Of a DNA stretch of 64,000 nt, positions 61,672 to 64,000 are shown in pieces. Each line of letters opens with the position of its first letter. Position 1 is the first letter of the stretch. The position numbers and the translations under genes are program-made. The notes under the pieces were generated by a model that had not been told where the DNA came from, made no database searches, and worked only from the letters and a program-made list of their open reading frames with translations. The stretch comes from Corallococcus sp. EGB (GTDB lineage Bacteria > Myxococcota > Myxococcia > Myxococcales > Myxococcaceae). The DNA is taken from contig NZ_CP079946.1 in assembly GCF_019968905.1 (NCBI RefSeq), forward strand, positions 8,529,356-8,593,355, written 5' to 3'.

Positions 61672-62448
61672 ATGCCTGCGATGACGGAGCACGCTGCGGG
61701 GACGGTGTCCTGGGTGGATCTGGCGGCCTGGGACCTGGAGAAGGCCCAGGACTTCTATGGGGCGCTGTTCGGCTGGACGTTCGACCCCAGCTCCAAGGAG
61801 AACGGCTACTACACGATGGCCCGCAAGAACGGCCAGCACGTGGCGGCGATGATGCCGCGCCCCAAGGACGCGCCGTTCCCTCCGGCGTGGAACACCTACT
61901 TCGCCGTGGAGAGCGTGGACCGCTCCGTCGCCCGGGTGAAGGAGCTGGGCGGTCAGGTGATGATGGAGCCCATGGACGTCATGGAGGCGGGACGCATGGC
62001 CTTCTGTACGGACACCACCGGCGCGGCCTTCGGCTTCTGGCAGCCGAACCTGTTCCCCGGCGCGGGGCTGGTGAACGAGCCCGGCGCCATGGCCTGGCAT
62101 GAGGCCAAGTCGCGCGACGGCGCCAAGGCCGTGGCCTTCTACAAGGACCTCTTCGGGATGACGGCGGACAAGATGCCGGACGACCGGATGCAGTACTGGG
62201 TCGTGAAGAAGGACGGCCGTGAGACGGCGGGCGTGATGCAGATGGATGCCTCGACGCCCGCGAACGTGCCGCCCCACTGGATGACCACCTTCTCCGTGGC
62301 CAACACCGACGAGGCCGCCGCCACTGTCACCGCCAAGGGCGGCCAGGTGCTCATGCAGCCGTTCGACTCTCCCTACGGCCGCATCGCCATCGTCGCCGAC
62401 CCGGGCGGCGCCACCTTCGGCATCATCACCCTGGCGCGGCCGGCGTAG
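61672..62448 (+). CDS. Two-domain VOC (glyoxalase-like) protein
   Basis: 258 residues from ATG 61672 (GAGGGGAGCGACG upstream). Two vicinal-oxygen-chelate halves of about 120 residues: first VSWVDLAAWDLEKAQDFYGA, LFGWTFDP and CTDTTGAAFGFWQPN; second AMAWHEAKSRDGAKAVAFYK, LFGMTADK and VADPGGATFGIITLARP. The COG3324 group (often called hydroxylase-like or antibiotic-resistance-like) acts on small ligands; metal-binding Glu/His positions are only partly conserved, and the substrate is unknown. Convergent with larC with 26 bases between stops and no terminator. Confidence 0.88.
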   Translation: MPAMTEHAAGTVSWVDLAAWDLEKAQDFYGALFGWTFDPSSKENGYYTMARKNGQHVAAMMPRPKDAPFPPAWNTYFAVESVDRSVARVKELGGQVMMEPMDVMEAGRMAFCTDTTGAAFGFWQPNLFPGAGLVNEPGAMAWHEAKSRDGAKAVAFYKDLFGMTADKMPDDRMQYWVVKKDGRETAGVMQMDASTPANVPPHWMTTFSVANTDEAAATVTAKGGQVLMQPFDSPYGRIAIVADPGGATFGIITLARPA

Positions 62449-62474
62449 TCGTCGTCCCGAGCTTCGGCCGAGCT

Positions 62475-63641
62475 TCAGGGCATGAGGGCCGCCATCGCGG
62501 CGGCCATCACCTGCTTCACCGGCACACCGGCCGCACGGGCCAGCCGGACGCAGTCGTCGAACTCCGGGTGCGCGTTGAGCACCCGGCCGTCGCGCAGGCC
62601 GCGCTTCACGCGGACCTGGCCCCACGGCGTCTCCACCTCCACGAAGTCGCGCTCCAGCGCGTGGCGCTCCACCCGGTGGTAGCGCACGCCCAGCGACGTG
62701 GACTCCTGCAACAGCGTGTCCACCACCGCCTCGCGCAGGCCGCCCTCCACCAGCGCGCCCAACAGGTGCGCGGGCCGGCCCTTCTTCATCACCACCGGGG
62801 ACACCCACGCGTCCTTCGCGCCCACCTCCAGGAGCCGCTCCACCAGGTGCGCCAGCAGCTGCGGCGTGGCGTCATCCAGGTTCGCCTCCACCACCCACAG
62901 CCCTTCGGTGGCCTGCGTCTCCACGCGGCCCAGCGACGCGCGCAGCACGTTGGGCCGGTCGCGGAAGTCCTTCGTCCCCACGCCGTAGCCCACCTTCTCC
63001 ACGATGAAGTCCGGCGGGTGGCCAATCTTCGTCAGCACCTTGAGCAGCGCCGCGCCCGTGGGCGTCGTCAGCTCGCCCACGCCCTCGAAGCGCACCGGCA
63101 CGTCGCGCAGGAGCTCCAGCGTCGCGGGCACGGGGATGGGCATCTGGCCGTGCGCCACGCGGATGGTGCCGCTGCCCAGCGGCGGCGGCGCGGCGTGCAC
63201 CTCCGGGTCGCCCAAGAGCTCCAGCACCACGGCGGCGCCGCAGATGTCCACGATGGAGTCCACCGCGCCCACTTCGTGGAAGTGGATTTCGTCGATGGAG
63301 ACGCCGTGCACCTTGGCCTCGGCCTCGCCGATGGCGCGGAACACCGCCAGGGCCCGCGCCTTCGCGCGCTCCGGCAGCGTGGGCGCCGCTTCAATCAGCT
63401 GGCGGATGTCCGCGTAGGCGCGGTGCGGGTGCGCCTCCTTCGCGTCCAGCACCACGTCCAGGTGCGTGCCGCTGATGGCGTGGCGCACCGCGCGCGACAC
63501 CGCCAGCTTCCAGCCCGGCACGTCGAGGCCGGACAGCGCCTGCGTCAGCGCGTCCGGCGACACGCCCAGGTCGATGCCCGCCGCCAGGAACATGTCCCCG
63601 GCGATGCCGCCCACCGGCTCCAGGTAGAGGATGCGTCGCAT
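62475..63641 (-). CDS. larC: Nickel-insertion protein LarC (nickel-pincer cofactor)
   Basis: 388 residues from ATG 63641. The family start [20 protein letters not shown] is exact, and conserved stretches include [50 protein letters not shown] and [20 protein letters not shown]. LarC inserts nickel into the P2TMN (pyridinium thiocarboxylic mononucleotide) cofactor of lactate racemase-type enzymes, using CTP. Seven bases downstream of larB on the minus strand, so the two form an operon; larA/larE are not in the window. Confidence 0.93.
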   Translation of the reverse strand: MRRILYLEPVGGIAGDMFLAAGIDLGVSPDALTQALSGLDVPGWKLAVSRAVRHAISGTHLDVVLDAKEAHPHRAYADIRQLIEAAPTLPERAKARALAVFRAIGEAEAKVHGVSIDEIHFHEVGAVDSIVDICGAAVVLELLGDPEVHAAPPPLGSGTIRVAHGQMPIPVPATLELLRDVPVRFEGVGELTTPTGAALLKVLTKIGHPPDFIVEKVGYGVGTKDFRDRPNVLRASLGRVETQATEGLWVVEANLDDATPQLLAHLVERLLEVGAKDAWVSPVVMKKGRPAHLLGALVEGGLREAVVDTLLQESTSLGVRYHRVERHALERDFVEVETPWGQVRVKRGLRDGRVLNAHPEFDDCVRLARAAGVPVKQVMAAAMAALMP

Positions 63642-63648
63642 GGCTTCC

Positions 63649-64000
63649 TCAGCTCCGGCCCTTGGTGCGGGAGATGAGCGCCGCGTAGAAGCCGCCGCCA
63701 AACCCGTTGTCGATGTTCATCGTGGCCACGTTGGACGCGCACGAGTTCAGCATCGAGAGCAGCGCGGAGACGCCCTTCAGGTTCGCGCCGTAGCCCACCG
63801 ACGTGGGCACCGCCACCACCGGGATGCCCACGAGGCCGCCGAGCGCGCTCGCGAGCGCTCCCTCCATTCCCGCCACCGCCACCGCGACGTGGCACTCCTG
63901 GATCTCTTCACGCCGGCGCAGGAGCCGGTGGATGCCCGCCACGCCCACGTCGTAGACGCGCCGCACCTCCGCGCCCATGGCCTCCGCGGTGATGGCCGCC
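63649..64000 (-). CDS. larB: LarB, pyridinium biscarboxylate mononucleotide synthase (C-terminal part)
   Basis: At least 117 codons are in the window; the N-terminus lies past the right edge. Visible C-terminal features of the AIRC/PurE-like LarB fold are [80 protein letters not shown] and [18 protein letters not shown]. LarB carboxylates and hydrolyses nicotinic acid adenine dinucleotide to make the first cofactor precursor. It is the upstream partner of larC. Confidence 0.92.
   Translation of the reverse strand, partial: AAITAEAMGAEVRRVYDVGVAGIHRLLRRREEIQECHVAVAVAGMEGALASALGGLVGIPVVAVPTSVGYGANLKGVSALLSMLNSCASNVATMNIDNGFGGGFYAALISRTKGRS

Overview
The window looks like chromosome from a fruiting myxobacterium of the Myxococcaceae, probably close to Corallococcus or Myxococcus. 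Reasons: very high G+C with strong third-position GC, several eukaryote-type Ser/Thr kinases, DUF4215 and MopE-like Cys/Asp repeat proteins, a DUF2381 gene next to a kinase, an apparent MYXO-CTERM tail, many secreted lipoproteins with DGG/DAG linkers, and a grpE-dnaK pair without dnaJ resembling grpS-sglK of M. xanthus. The species call is inference. I see no phage, IS element, CRISPR array or rRNA.

Layout. 1-2.5 kb: 5' end of a short-chain dehydrogenase divergent from a LysR regulator, then an FAD monooxygenase. 2.7-5.8 kb: small Cys-rich lipoprotein, secreted M23-like protein and two linked HEAT-like repeat proteins. 6.2-13.6 kb: a tight operon of a kinase-STAND membrane protein, a PEGA-domain envelope protein and a 20-repeat DUF4215 lipoprotein. 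13.8-17 kb: secreted isoamylase and pentapeptide-repeat protein. 17-20.3 kb: modABC molybdate transporter (minus strand) divergent from a MarR regulator. 20.5-27.6 kb: mixed metabolic and envelope genes including proS, a class III adenylate cyclase and thpR. 27.6-36.2 kb: an unusual histidine kinase with a PhnD-like sensor domain, a YiiX-like amidase, a MopE-repeat lipoprotein and a BNR-repeat protein. 36.4-41.3 kb: complete livJHMGF branched-chain amino acid transporter with a recognisable promoter and terminator. 42-48.4 kb: YsnF-type stress protein, GAF kinase, and the dnaK/grpE group. 48.6-56.2 kb: secreted nuclease lipoprotein, beta-barrel protein, DUF2381-kinase pair. 56.5-59.7 kb: a translationally coupled sigma factor / ZAS anti-sigma / secreted caspase operon. 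59.9-64 kb: DUF6311 membrane protein, two-domain VOC protein, and larC-larB for the nickel-pincer cofactor.

The most unusual unit is the sigma/anti-sigma/caspase operon (56459-59663). The caspase carries a signal peptide, the His/Cys dyad, a textbook EF-hand loop and an apparent C-terminal beta-barrel, and the sigma factor ends in a hydrophobic helix. This suggests an envelope-sensing circuit controlling a calcium-responsive outer-membrane protease. Other points of interest: a lipoprotein-like gene nested in frame inside a kinase gene, a histidine kinase with an intracellular PhnD-like domain, an mRNA hairpin burying a Shine-Dalgarno sequence, and a probable leaderless promoter for grpE-dnaK.

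Genes are packed tightly with many 1-4 base ATGA/TGATG overlaps, so translational coupling is the rule. Start codons were chosen from Shine-Dalgarno sequences, signal peptides and family N-termini; where they remain uncertain this is stated.
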